Made by a program: the position numbers and the translations under genes. 64,000 bases of DNA, from positions 17,498-81,497 of the forward strand of contig JAGYJY010000002.1 of the NCBI GenBank assembly GCA_018401745.1. The letters run 5' to 3'. Below, one piece after another: positions 56,313 through 64,000 of this stretch. Under the pieces are notes generated by a model. It had not been told where the DNA came from. It saw only the letters and a program-made list of their open reading frames with translations, and did not search any database. The DNA is from Pirellulales bacterium (lineage in GTDB: Bacteria > Planctomycetota > Planctomycetia > Pirellulales > UBA1268). Position 1 is the first letter of the stretch. Each line of letters begins with the position of its first letter.

Positions 56313-57273
56313 CGGTAGTCGCCATGGCAGGTGTCGCACGACTGCTTCAGTCGGCCGACCGCTGCAGTAGCTTCGTCGTAGCGGCCTTCGAGGGCGGCTC
56401 CGCGGATCGCCTGGGCGGCTGCTCCCATGGCCGCGGCATACTGGCGGTAGGTCTCATCGTCGAAGTCGTCGAGTTCGGGCTCTTGCAGGACCTGCGTGAG
56501 CACCGCCACGATCTCCGCCTCGTGAAGCACCAGCTCGGCCTCGCTGCGAAACGCTGAGGCTGAGCTGGTCGCCGTGGAAAGCGCCTTCTCCGCCCGCTCC
56601 AGCCTGACCATCAACGGCGAGCGGCCGGCAACATCGCTCCAGGCAACATCGCTCTCGCCGTCAGACGACCGCTCAAGACGGCTCCCCTGAATCATGGACG
56701 CCATGTCGTCAGATCGCGCCTTGGCTTCGTTGTAGGTCTGGTCACTCCCGGCCTTACAGTTGAAGCCCGCGCGGGCAAAGAGGTCGCGGGCCGCCGCCGC
56801 CTCGTCCTTCCACCGCACATCGCCGTCGTAGGCCGCGATCACGCCAAACATGGTGGCGATGGCGGTGAGCTCAGTCCGACAGTCGCGGTAGCCGCCCCCT
56901 TTAAACGACGCGGGCGTGGCGATGCCCTCCGCCAGACCGCTTGCCCGGTCCTTGATTTCGTCGACGAGCGTCTCTCCGGAAACCAGCTTCGACCAGGCAA
57001 CCCCACCCCCTCGGCCCCCGCGGCTGGGCCAGGAAGCATGCCCGCAGCCGCCTGCTGGGGCCGGCTTGAGAAGTCTGGCCGGGCTCCGTCGAGCGTGTCG
57101 AACGCGTCGTCGAAAAAGGCGTCTGTCACCAGCCGATTCCACGGCAGGCTCGGCGGCCGCGACCGCAGCCGGGGTGGGACCTTCCGGTCGGCGGCGGGCA
57201 CCGCGGCCACCACCGCAGCCAGCCACACGGCCAAGACGATTCTCCGCACGCTCGATGTCGCCAGCTGCTTCAT
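56309..57273 (-). CDS. Exported cytochrome c'-like protein (frameshifted)
   Basis: About 321 residues after repair. The signal peptide is RRIVLAVWLAAVVAAVPAA. Near 57000-57012, in GGGGTGGGG, the frame changes into VAWSKLVSGETLVDEIKDRA, consistent with one missing base. The C-terminal helix ends RLKQSCDTCHGDYR, the CxxCHxxYR heme site that closes cytochromes c'. The preceding part (YRDCRTELTAIATMFGVIAA and ERAEKALSTATS) seems to be a second four-helix bundle without heme. Probably a periplasmic heme protein. Confidence 0.7.
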
Positions 57274-57406
57274 GGAATGTTCCCTACCAACTCGAGGAAT
57301 CGTCGCCATCCACTGCTTTCCGCCTGAAACCATCTTGACCCACCACAGCCGGTTCGTCACCTTTCCGGCCGCGTCGTCTGTCGCTTGCCACAGGGAAGTG
57401 AGATCC

Positions 57407-58087
57407 ATGTCTGCCACGATTTCCGCCACCGCTCTTGATCATGCTGTGCCCCTCTCTCCTGCAGGTGCAGCCGAGCCACGCGGCAAGGCAACACCTCCAG
57501 CCGGCAGGCATTCATCGCGAGCGGCAGCCATCGGCTTCCGTTTGGTGATGATGGCAACGCTGGCCCTTGGCTGTTCGCAGGCCCCGTCCGCCCCGCCCGC
57601 AGCCACCAGCGAACCGGCCAAGGTCGCGGTAAAGCAGTTTCTGGAGGCGATGAAGCGGGGAGACGATCAGGCAGCTCGGTCCATGCTGACTCGCGTGGCT
57701 CGTGCCAAATGTGAAGAGCTCGGCCTGTCGGTGGCTCCGCCAGTCAGCCCCGGCGCCACCTACGCCATTGGCGAAAGCGAAGTGGTCAGCGACGACGGCG
57801 AGATCGTGCACGTCGCCACGACCTGGAGCGATACCGACCCCGATGGCTTCACCACCTCCGAAGACGTGCTCTGGGTTGTGCGGCTCGACCCTGAAGGCTG
57901 GCGGGTCGTCGGCATGGCGATGCTGGTTTTTAGCGGTGAGCCGCCGCTGCTGCTGAACTTCGAGGATCCCGAAGACATGCTCGCCAAGCAGGAGCAGGTG
58001 GTGCTTGAGCTCCAGCGACGCGCCAAGCAGGGCACCGCTCCGGCCCGCACGGCCCGTTCTCCCGGGGCCGCCCCGAGGCAGCAGTAG
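57407..58087 (+). CDS. Lipoprotein of unknown function
   Basis: 226 residues. FRLVMMATLALGCSQAPS carries a lipobox (LALGC, Cys56) after an unusually long, Ala/Pro-rich 45-residue lead. The exported domain KVAVKQFLEAMKRGDDQAAR through DVLWVVRLDPEGWRVVGMAM resembles SnoaL/NTF2-like DUF4878-type domains. A Pro/Arg/Ala-rich tail follows. The start could lie downstream of 57407. Divergent from the cytochrome gene with a 133-base gap. Confidence 0.65.
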   Translation: MSATISATALDHAVPLSPAGAAEPRGKATPPAGRHSSRAAAIGFRLVMMATLALGCSQAPSAPPAATSEPAKVAVKQFLEAMKRGDDQAARSMLTRVARAKCEELGLSVAPPVSPGATYAIGESEVVSDDGEIVHVATTWSDTDPDGFTTSEDVLWVVRLDPEGWRVVGMAMLVFSGEPPLLLNFEDPEDMLAKQEQVVLELQRRAKQGTAPARTARSPGAAPRQQ

Positions 58088-58153
58088 GCCACGGCTTCTC
58101 TGACTGCCGCTCGATCTTCCGCCAAAAGCGGCAGCAGACGGTAGACCAAGTCC

Positions 58154-58224
58154 CTGCTTTTTAGGGCGTTGCTTCAGTCGAAATAGGCCATCAGCGGCTT
58201 TTTCCACGGACGGGCAGCACAGCG
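58154..58224. repeat. Dispersed intergenic repeat, copy C
   Basis: Matches the second half of copy A: CTTCAGT(C/G)GA(A/G)AT(A/T)GGCCAT, then GGCTTTTT with CCACGGAC and AGCACAGC. Copies A and B lie 44-46 kb away. Confidence 0.55.
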
Positions 58225-58388
58225 GCTTTCCACAAGGGCAGCCGTCGGACCGCAGCATTCTGGGCGTCTCTCAGCCCCTCAGCCCCTCAGACAGCGGAAA
58301 AACCGCGTCTGCGTGCACTTCTTTGCCGCCCTGCGGGAAGTGTCCGCTTCACGGCCGCGTTTCTCACGGGCCCACCGCGGCCGGGCGC

Positions 58389-58416
58389 TTGACAGCCAAA
58401 TTACCGGTGTTAGCCT
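58389..58416 (+). promoter_or_regulatory. Candidate promoter for the Cys-rich protein gene
   Basis: TTGACA (58389-58394), a 16-base spacer and TAGCCT (58411-58416). The -35 is perfect; the -10 matches at three positions. It is the best -35 box I found in the window. Confidence 0.4.
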
Positions 58417-58644
58417 TTTTCTCCAGTTTCCCTAGGCGGAAAGATTTCACCAACCCGCAGCGTTTCCGGGGAAACGCCGCTGGTTGTCCGTTGTCTTTGT
58501 GCACTGGGCGACGGGTGTTCGTGTTTAGGCAAGGACGCCCCCTGCGGTCCGGTAGCCGTCCCGGATCAGTCTGGTTTTGGCGACGGCTGCGGGAACGCAT
58601 GTGCGTTCGAACTGTTCGAAGTTTTGTCCTTCTGGAGATTCAGA

Positions 58645-59106
58645 ATGAAGCGTTTCTATGGAATCGCTGCGGCCGTGTTTCTCGGCCTGATGACGATCGC
58701 CCTCGTGGGCGGTGAGTCGACCGCTGTTGCCGGCCATGGCTGCTGCGGCGTTTCGGAGTGCAGCGGCAACGACTGCGGTGGCCGCCACGCTCGTCGTCAA
58801 AACCGCTGCCATGGTCGTCGCCACGAGCGCTGCCACGGCCGCGAGCGTTGCCACGGCCTCTTTGGTCACCACCGTCGCAACAAGTGCGCCGGTGCTGCCG
58901 AGTGCTACGGTGAGACTGTGGTCGCTTGCGACAGCTGCAGCACCGGCTGCGACAGCTGCGGTGGCGACGCCGGTTGCCCGAACGGCGACTGCGGTGGCGA
59001 GGCTGTGATCGTTGAGGATGCCGCTCCCGAGGCAGCACCCGAAGCCCCTGAGGCTCCGGTTGAGGCCACTGGCACCTCGTTCCGCGGAACGATCTTCCGC
59101 AACTGA
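58645..59106 (+). CDS. Small secreted Cys/His-rich protein
   Basis: 153 residues. The signal peptide FYGIAAAVFLGLMTIALVGG is probably cut near AVAG. The mature part has 15 cysteines in patterns such as GHGCCG, the tandem RCHG repeats (NRCHGRRHERCHGRERCHG) and CDSCSTGCDSCGGDAGC, then an acidic Glu/Ala/Pro linker and the end TSFRGTIFRN. Such a protein could bind metal or form disulfide-linked surface layers; neither is proven. GGAG precedes the ATG, and a strong terminator follows, suggesting an abundant single-gene transcript. Confidence 0.75.
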   Translation: MKRFYGIAAAVFLGLMTIALVGGESTAVAGHGCCGVSECSGNDCGGRHARRQNRCHGRRHERCHGRERCHGLFGHHRRNKCAGAAECYGETVVACDSCSTGCDSCGGDAGCPNGDCGGEAVIVEDAAPEAAPEAPEAPVEATGTSFRGTIFRN

Positions 59107-59191
59107 GCAAGCGTTGTGGCTCGTGAATGCCAGGCTATCCCTGGAGCAGGCTCTTGTGAGCCGCACGCGAGACAGCAGCGTTGAAGCACGT

Positions 59192-59226
59192 GCCGGGCTC
59201 CCCACATGGGGAGCCCGGCTTTTTTT
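59192..59226 (+). terminator. Intrinsic terminator of the Cys-rich protein gene
   Basis: GCCGGGCTCCCC, loop ACAT, GGGGAGCCCGGC (perfect 12-bp stem), then seven T (59220-59226). The only textbook intrinsic terminator seen in the window. Confidence 0.92.
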
Positions 59227-59279
59227 ATCGGTTCTTCATGTCGGTGCGGCTTTCTTCAGTGCCGCGTCTCAGCAGCCGG

Positions 59280-60980
59280 TCACTTTCCGCTGCTCTCGCT
59301 GCCTGCAGCTTTCGGCGGGGCCGTGCTTCCCTCAGGCTGCGGCGCGGTCGCCTCATCGACCCGTTCGAGAATCCGCTTGAGCAGTCCGCCACGGGATCGC
59401 GCGGGCTTCTCCGGCTCGGGAGCAGCTCCTTCTTTTTCCTTGGCTGGAGCGTCGCCGCCGTCGCGGGGTGCTGCTTCTTCTGCCGCCTTGCGGGCAGCCC
59501 TCCGGCGGCCCACCTCGTCAAGCAGTCCGCCCACCAGATCGACCACCGCGTCCGCCGTCTCCGCATCGACCGCATTGGGTGGCAGCTGCCCACGCACCTG
59601 CTCCGCCACAGCCGTGCCTACGGCTCCGAGTTTCGTCGAGGCGGGGCGATTTTCTCGGCCAGCGTCGGCTGCCTCTGCGGCCTTCGCAGGAGTGCTCTCA
59701 TCCCCTGCGGCAGTGCCGCCGGCTGCCGCAGGAGGCCGTATCGCTCGGCCGACGATCCCTTCCATGGTGCTGCGGAGCGTGCCATCCATGTCGACCTCTG
59801 GCTTCTCGAGCGTTCCACCAATCGAGAGCCCGAGTTTCTTGCCGGCCAACGCCTTGAGCAGCGGACGATCCTCGGGCATCTGCGTGGGCAGCGGGAGCGA
59901 GAGCCGCAGCTGCAGTGATCGATCGTCGAGCCCGACCGAGCCCGCACTCTCCACATCAAGGCGTTCCCCCGTTTTTGGGAGCGGCACACCGAACTTCAGC
60001 CCTTCATGGCGAACCCGTCGGTCCGCCAGCCCAAAGTGGATGTCTGACGACTCCGAGATCCGCAGGGTGGTGACCTGCGGCTTCTCCAGTGGAACTACCG
60101 CCAGCACATTTTTCACAAGCTCGCCCGGCCCGATGTCGACTGCATGCATGACCAGATGGCCATCAAGCGTTCCGCTTCCGGGATCGCCCACCGGCAGGCT
60201 TGCCGACTCCAGCGACAGTGAAAACCGGCCGCCCACGATCGTGGCATCGGCCAGAATCGGAGCGATGTAGGCGAGCACGCCTTGCGAAACGGTCGGATCG
60301 AGCACCGCCTCGTTGAGCAGCTGAACCTGACCGATTCGCCAGTGGCTGCGATCCTGCCCCGGTTCCGGCTCGAGCACCATGGCGACATCGATCGGCTCGC
60401 TGACCCAGGGCTTCTCCGTCCAAGGGCCGGCAATCCGCACCACCGCCTGCTCGATATCGATTTCCGTCGCAACCGGCAACCGCCGCTGCCGCCGGGTCGG
60501 ATCGCCGCCGCTGGCACTGTCTTTCTTGGCCAGGAGGGCCTTCAGGTTGGCCTGCCGGTCTTTGTCGAAGACGACATCCACTTCCAGCCCGCTGACGCGA
60601 AACCTGCCGAGATCACCAAACGACAGCAGCATGCCCAGGAGACCGCGGTCCCCTTCAACACGCTTGATGGAGACCGGCTGCGGCGAGCCGTCGCGAGGCT
60701 GAAAGCGGATGCCCTCGACGACGATCGGCCTCAGCCAGCCGATCTGCACCGTCTCCACCGACACATCGGTTTCAGCACCCTTGAGCGACGACTGGATGAA
60801 TCCGGCGATCGTGTCGGGCGAAGAAAGCATCCAGGGAACCCCGATCCCGGCGGCGACCACAAAGGCTCCGAGCAGCCCTCCCGCCAGTCGCACACCGGAG
60901 CGGCGGCGGCGTGGTGCCGGCGTTGCCGCAGCGGCATCGGCGTCTGGTGCGGGGGTGTCGGAAGCGGGAAACTCAGCCAT
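59280..60980 (-). CDS. AsmA-like membrane-anchored protein
   Basis: 566 residues with one N-terminal membrane helix (LAGGLLGAFVVAAGIGVPWM) after a Pro/Arg-rich cytoplasmic start, then a long beta-rich periplasmic region resembling AsmA/DUF3971 repeats (IGWLRPIVVEGIRFQPRDGS, FRVSGLEVDVVFDKDRQANL, GKKLGLSIGGTLEKPEVDMD). The last 150 residues are Ala/Pro/Lys-rich. AsmA-family proteins form lipid-conducting bridges or act in outer-membrane assembly. The start at 60980 precedes the charged N-terminus. The tRNA-Gly gene lies 115 bases upstream on the other strand. Confidence 0.6.
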   Translation of the reverse strand: MAEFPASDTPAPDADAAAATPAPRRRRSGVRLAGGLLGAFVVAAGIGVPWMLSSPDTIAGFIQSSLKGAETDVSVETVQIGWLRPIVVEGIRFQPRDGSPQPVSIKRVEGDRGLLGMLLSFGDLGRFRVSGLEVDVVFDKDRQANLKALLAKKDSASGGDPTRRQRRLPVATEIDIEQAVVRIAGPWTEKPWVSEPIDVAMVLEPEPGQDRSHWRIGQVQLLNEAVLDPTVSQGVLAYIAPILADATIVGGRFSLSLESASLPVGDPGSGTLDGHLVMHAVDIGPGELVKNVLAVVPLEKPQVTTLRISESSDIHFGLADRRVRHEGLKFGVPLPKTGERLDVESAGSVGLDDRSLQLRLSLPLPTQMPEDRPLLKALAGKKLGLSIGGTLEKPEVDMDGTLRSTMEGIVGRAIRPPAAAGGTAAGDESTPAKAAEAADAGRENRPASTKLGAVGTAVAEQVRGQLPPNAVDAETADAVVDLVGGLLDEVGRRRAARKAAEEAAPRDGGDAPAKEKEGAAPEPEKPARSRGGLLKRILERVDEATAPQPEGSTAPPKAAGSESSGK

Positions 60981-61095
60981 CGCAAACTCCAGACGTCGAG
61001 GAAGCCCGGCACACACGCAGCCCCGTCCAGGCCTGCTTGCCGGCATGCCTGCATTGTGCCAGACTCAGATCCGGTCTGAAAGATTTTGGCCGCGT

Positions 61096-61168
61096 GCGGG
61101 CGTAGCTCAGTTGGTAGAGCGCTAGCTTCCCAAGCTGGATGTCGAGGGTTCGAGTCCCTTCGCCCGCT
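61096..61168 (+). tRNA. tRNA-Gly (anticodon CCC)
   Basis: 73 nt. The acceptor GCGGGCG pairs perfectly with CGCCCGC; D arm GCTCAGTTGGTAGAGC; anticodon stem CTAGC/GCTGG with loop TTCCCAA, giving anticodon CCC; T arm GAGGG-TTCGAGT-CCCTT. The discriminator is T and CCA is not encoded. Its 3' half overlaps the end of the recombinase gene on the opposite strand. Confidence 0.95.
61122..61168. repeat. Probable attachment site (att core) in tRNA-Gly
   Basis: The recombinase frame ends inside the tRNA, and the tRNA 3' portion from near the anticodon loop remains intact. The second copy of the duplicated core should lie at the other end of the element, beyond 64000; its exact limits cannot be set from this window. 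Confidence 0.5.
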
Positions 61169-62840
61169 TTTCTGTTTTCGCCGGAAACGCGAGTGTTTCC
61201 CGGCGTTTCTCGGGCTTTAGGGCCGCAGCCGCTTCGCCGCCTTTTTCGTGTTCACGGTCAGAAAGTGACACGTTTTGACGGTCGCGGCCCGCAAGTGGTG
61301 CAACGACTGGTGCAACGGCGCGAGCGTCGTCGGTGCCCGTCGCCCGCCCGGCTTCCGTCATGCCGACTGACAACGCCGGCAGCGTCTCGACGGCCCCGGC
61401 CACGTCGAGCAGTCGCGGGTCGGTGTAGTGCTTCAGCGTTAGTTCGAGCGATGAGTGCCGCATAGCCCGTTGGGCCACTTGGGGCGTCACGCCGGCGGCA
61501 ACAAGGTGCGACGCGAACGTGTGCCGCAGAGCGTGCACGTCGACGACGAAGCCGCGGTCGTCGTGCTTTGGAATGCCGGCAGCGGCAAGGTCGCGGTCGA
61601 GAATGCGAATCAATCCGCTCGGCACGTCGAGCAGCGGCACGTCAGCCCGAGGCGTCACACGGCCCGCGACGCCGACAGTCTGCGGGCAGACCGCTTCAGG
61701 TTTTTCTTCAATCCACTCTCGCAGTTCGTCAGCCACGTCGCCCCGCAGCGGCAGCGTCGCCCGCTGCCCATTCTTGGCGTCAGCCCCCTTGAGCAAAATG
61801 GCGGGCCGGCCACCGTCAAGCAGCACGTCGGCAACGGTCAGTGCCCCAAGTTCACCCTTCCGCAGTCCCGTCGTGACGAGCACCGCGTAGAGCAACGCCC
61901 GTTCCCGGCCGGCACGTTCGAGCCGTTCCAGCACGTCCGCCCGCAGCCGGCTGCGGCCCCGCTCGGCGGCAGCGGCAATCGTCTCAAACGTCAGTTCGGC
62001 TTTCCTCCAAGTCGCCCGCGACTTCGCGGGTCGGTCAGCATCGACGACACGCACCGTGGCCCGCCCGTGCTCGGCGACGGGCCGCAGCCGTGCCACGGTC
62101 AGCAAACGCCGCAGCTCGTCGGCTGTCAGTGCCCGCCGCTGCCGTCGCACGTCGTCAGACTCGTCGAGGCCCGCGGTCTTTCGAAGCCGAGCGAAGGGAT
62201 TTGCCGTGAGCCGCCCCGACTCGACGAGCCAGTTGCCCCACGACGTGAGTGCCGCAAGCCGGGCGTTGATTGTGCGGGGGGCGAGCCGCTGTTCGACGGG
62301 CGCGTCGAGCAGCCGCCGCACCCAACGTTCGACAGCTTCACGGTTCAAGTCCCGAAGCCGCCGAAAGCCGCACTCGTCAGCAGCAAGCCGCAGCGTGCGG
62401 GCGACGTTTGTGACATGGGCGGGCGCGATGGTGCGCTTCGCCCCCCTGCCGCGTTTGCACGCCAGCACGGCAACGTAGGCGTCGACGTGCTCGACAACGG
62501 GCGTGCCGGCGTGCTCGGCGACCGACTCTTCGGCTGCTGTCACGATGCCCGACAGCACCTTTTCGGCGCGGGATTCAAGGTCGGCGAGCACCGACCGGGC
62601 AGCGTCACGGCTTTTGCAGCCGGTCGCCACCCGCCGGCGGATGCCGCTGCCGTCGCGGTATTGTGCCGTGTACGTGCTCGCCCGCTGCCGTATGCGGGGC
62701 GTGTCGCCGTCGGTCACCGCCGCTTGGCGTTTCTTGCCGGCGTCGTCAGTCCACACGGCAACCCGCTTGCCGGCCCGCATGGCGAGTGTCGAGCCGGCGG
62801 GCAGCGGGCGGGTGACGAACGGCTTGAAGACGTGGCCCAT
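61122..62840 (-). CDS. Tyrosine recombinase (integrase)
   Basis: 572 residues. An N-terminal SAM-like DNA-binding region (residues 115-205) is followed by the catalytic domain with Arg327 in TTGLRKGELGAL, Lys356, HALRHTF (His436, Arg439), His462 in MRHSSLE and the nucleophile Tyr472 in LKHYTDPR. The last 15 codons (GLEPSTSSLGS and stop) are encoded by the antisense of tRNA-Gly. It starts one base after the stop of the upstream HTH gene. It should catalyse integration and excision of the element. Confidence 0.93.
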   Translation of the reverse strand: MGHVFKPFVTRPLPAGSTLAMRAGKRVAVWTDDAGKKRQAAVTDGDTPRIRQRASTYTAQYRDGSGIRRRVATGCKSRDAARSVLADLESRAEKVLSGIVTAAEESVAEHAGTPVVEHVDAYVAVLACKRGRGAKRTIAPAHVTNVARTLRLAADECGFRRLRDLNREAVERWVRRLLDAPVEQRLAPRTINARLAALTSWGNWLVESGRLTANPFARLRKTAGLDESDDVRRQRRALTADELRRLLTVARLRPVAEHGRATVRVVDADRPAKSRATWRKAELTFETIAAAAERGRSRLRADVLERLERAGRERALLYAVLVTTGLRKGELGALTVADVLLDGGRPAILLKGADAKNGQRATLPLRGDVADELREWIEEKPEAVCPQTVGVAGRVTPRADVPLLDVPSGLIRILDRDLAAAGIPKHDDRGFVVDVHALRHTFASHLVAAGVTPQVAQRAMRHSSLELTLKHYTDPRLLDVAGAVETLPALSVGMTEAGRATGTDDARAVAPVVAPLAGRDRQNVSLSDREHEKGGEAAAALKPEKRRETLAFPAKTEKRAKGLEPSTSSLGS

Positions 62841-62841
62841 G

Positions 62842-63072
62842 TCAGCTCCCCTTCGGCTTCGGTCGTTTTGTCGCCGGCATTGTGCACACGATGCCGAAGT
62901 GGGCAGCGAGTGCGTCAGCCGACGCCAAGTGAATCGAGACTTGTTCGCCCCGCATGAACGACGCGAGCGTTTGCCGTCGCACGCCCGTCGCCTTTTGGAT
63001 GGCGTTGAGCGACGGGGCGGCGAGCAGTGCCGCCCGCAAGAGTTCGGTCATGGTGCCGGTCGTGCTTTTCAT
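62842..63072 (-). CDS. Small helix-turn-helix protein
   Basis: 76 residues with a Cro/XRE-like helix-turn-helix: SLNAIQKATGVRRQTLASFM (residues 21-40) followed by ADALAAHFGI. Between a nucleic-acid-binding-type protein and the integrase in an overlapping operon (ATGA at 63069-63072), it is a candidate repressor or excision regulator for the element. Candidate binding sites are the palindromes at 63567-63632. Confidence 0.75.
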   Translation of the reverse strand: MKSTTGTMTELLRAALLAAPSLNAIQKATGVRRQTLASFMRGEQVSIHLASADALAAHFGIVCTMPATKRPKPKGS

Positions 63073-63434
63073 CCCTGCCCCCGCATGTCGATATGCCCCC
63101 ACTGCGGCACGCCGTCGACCCAACCGACGGGGCAAATGACGAACTCACACCCTTCGGCGAGTGCAAGTTCGATATGCCCGTCTAGCGTTTCGTTTTGCAC
63201 TGAACCGAACTCGGCTGGACGCACGCCGTCGGCCCCGCACTTGAAGAAATTGACAAGCCGCATAGCGTCGTCGTGCGTTTTCGCCACGGGCCAGCACTTC
63301 CTCATGACGCCGTCGCCGACCGGGTCGGCCGTGACACGCTGAACGAAGCCCTGCCGGGCGAGAAAATAGCGGGGGCCGTTGCCCTGCGGCGGGGGCTTCC
63401 GTTTCGGTGCTTGCTTGCGTTTCTTTTTTGCCAT
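63069..63434 (-). CDS. Small basic protein of the integrated element
   Basis: 121 residues. The start is Lys/Arg/Pro-rich (AKKKRKQAPKRKPPPQGNGP), followed by a compact domain with RYFLARQGFVQRVTADPVGD, HDDAMRLVNFFKCGADGVRP and CEFVICPVGWVDGVPQWGHI. No family recognised. The start at 63434 was chosen over 63467. First gene of the three-gene integrase operon. Confidence 0.6.
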   Translation of the reverse strand: MAKKKRKQAPKRKPPPQGNGPRYFLARQGFVQRVTADPVGDGVMRKCWPVAKTHDDAMRLVNFFKCGADGVRPAEFGSVQNETLDGHIELALAEGCEFVICPVGWVDGVPQWGHIDMRGQG

Positions 63435-63566
63435 GTCGGTGTTCCCGGTTTGTTTTCCCGTCAGCACTGTCGTTTACCTTACACACCCTATCGGCCGGGT
63501 GCAAGCGTTTTCTTTCGTTCGGTTCGTGCGTGCATGACGCACACGGCATTTATTCCTTATGGGATA

Positions 63567-63632
63567 GGTGACATGGGTGTCACCGGGAAAAGCACCAAAA
63601 TGTCACCATGTAGGGTGACACCCATGTCACCC
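63567..63632. promoter_or_regulatory. Paired palindromic operator region
   Basis: GGTGACATGGGTGTCACC (63567-63584) and GGTGACACCCATGTCACC (63614-63631) are both palindromic around a 4-base centre and are exact reverse complements of each other. A half-site TGTCACC lies at 63601-63607. The right palindrome covers the stop codon of the winged-helix gene. The region precedes the integrase operon by about 130 bases. Confidence 0.7.
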
Positions 63633-63986
63633 TACTTTCACCCGATATGCCGAGACTCCCCGCCCCAAGCCGCCGCGCCGCACCGTGTCGAGCAGCCCCC
63701 GGTCGGTGAGCAGCCGCAGTGCCCGCAGGACGGTGCGCCGGTCGCCCCCGACACGGCGAGCCAGGTCGGTGACGGCCGTGCGGGCCAGCCCATCGGGCTT
63801 CGTGTCGCGCCACAAGCACACCCACACAAGAGCAGCCGCCCGGGGCAGCGTGCCCATGATGCCGTCGACGAAGCCGTTGAGCACGGCGAACCGCCCCGAG
63901 TGCCGGCTAGAACGCCGTGCGTGCGTTCTCCCGCCCTTGCGGCCGGCCGGGCGTGTCAGTGCACCCTTGCCGGCGTCAGGCGTCAC
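63627..63986 (-). CDS. Winged-helix DNA-binding protein of the integrated element
   Basis: 119 residues from a GTG at 63986; the frame stays open to the window edge, so the true start may lie further upstream. The C-terminal half is a clear winged helix (VTDLARRVGGDRRTVLRALR, then LLTDRGLLDTV and a Gly-rich wing GGLGRGVSAYRV), like HTH_36/replication-initiator-type domains in mobile elements. The N-terminus is Arg/Gly-rich. It might control or start replication of the element; not proven. Confidence 0.65.
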   Translation of the reverse strand: MTPDAGKGALTRPAGRKGGRTHARRSSRHSGRFAVLNGFVDGIMGTLPRAAALVWVCLWRDTKPDGLARTAVTDLARRVGGDRRTVLRALRLLTDRGLLDTVRRGGLGRGVSAYRVKVG

Positions 63987-64000
63987 AAGGGGCGGCAGCA

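Larger units (their letters stand above)
58088..58644. other. Long gene-free leader region
   Basis: 557 bases. It holds dispersed repeat copy C (58154-58224), a promoter candidate (58389-58416), and an imperfect hairpin around GCGTTTCCGGGGAAACGC (58460-58477). If the promoter is right, the Cys-rich gene has a leader of about 220 nt. No plausible protein is encoded. Confidence 0.5.
61122..64000. mobile_element. Integrated element at the 3' end of tRNA-Gly (right end outside the window)
   Basis: A tyrosine recombinase gene runs into the tRNA-Gly 3' half, the standard arrangement of elements that integrate into tRNA genes. Behind it, all on the minus strand, are a small HTH gene, a small basic protein gene, an operator region and a winged-helix gene. 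No conjugation, capsid or replication gene is visible before the window ends, so it may be a phage, an integrative conjugative element or a smaller mobilizable island. Confidence 0.75.

Overview
The window is about 64 kb of high-GC bacterial chromosome, densely coding on both strands with many overlapping or nearly abutting genes. The gene set points to a planctomycete (Planctomycetota, probably Pirellulales-like; inference). Supporting signs are a short UvrC without its C-terminal HhH domain, a CutA protein with an unusual C-terminal extension, an HTTM-domain membrane protein with a membrane partner, a Cys/His-rich small secreted protein, a TPR protein with repeated DPF motifs, and weak or absent Shine-Dalgarno sites.

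Layout. 1-7.1 kb: the tail of an upstream gene, a metallophosphoesterase-like protein, CutA fusion, TPR/DPF protein, and two phosphohexomutases (glmM, pgm-like). 7.3-11.6 kb: Nudix-CHAD pair, TauE/SafE transporter, uvrC. 11.6-21.2 kb: SpoIIAA-like protein, secreted alpha/beta hydrolase, DUF218 protein, 2OG-Fe(II) oxygenase, a repeat island, glucan phosphorylase, acyl-CoA-dehydrogenase-like protein, family 9 glycosyltransferase. 21.3-28.2 kb: ligA, HTTM pair, tRNA-Ala(GGC), class IV aminotransferase, transglutaminase, YqaA-like protein. 28.2-34.6 kb: the leftward cluster def-fmt-miaB-glnE. 34.8-43.9 kb: pgpA, a partial glycosyltransferase-like gene, M20 peptidase, orphan DNA methyltransferase, sugar epimerase, scpB, MnmE-like GTPase, a second repeat island, rhodanese, cca. 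44-61 kb: rpsA, second transglutaminase, uppP, sigma-54 activator, DedA protein, apbE, a P-loop NTPase with membrane helices, ClpP-like protease, cytochrome c'-like protein, lipoprotein, Cys-rich secreted protein with a strong terminator, AsmA-like protein. 61.1 kb to the end: a mobile element inserted at the 3' end of tRNA-Gly(CCC), with a tyrosine recombinase, two small genes, an operator region and a winged-helix gene; its far end lies outside the window.

Three things stand out. (1) Two intergenic islands 25 kb apart share a 73-nt three-arm cloverleaf whose two copies differ only in the three triloops. (2) The tRNA-Gly element has two identical 18-bp palindromic operators in opposite orientation. 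(3) At least nine single-base-type frameshifts interrupt eight otherwise intact genes, including the normally essential ligA and glmM. This looks more like indel error in the assembly than like real gene decay, so those genes are given below as whole coding regions with the shift noted.
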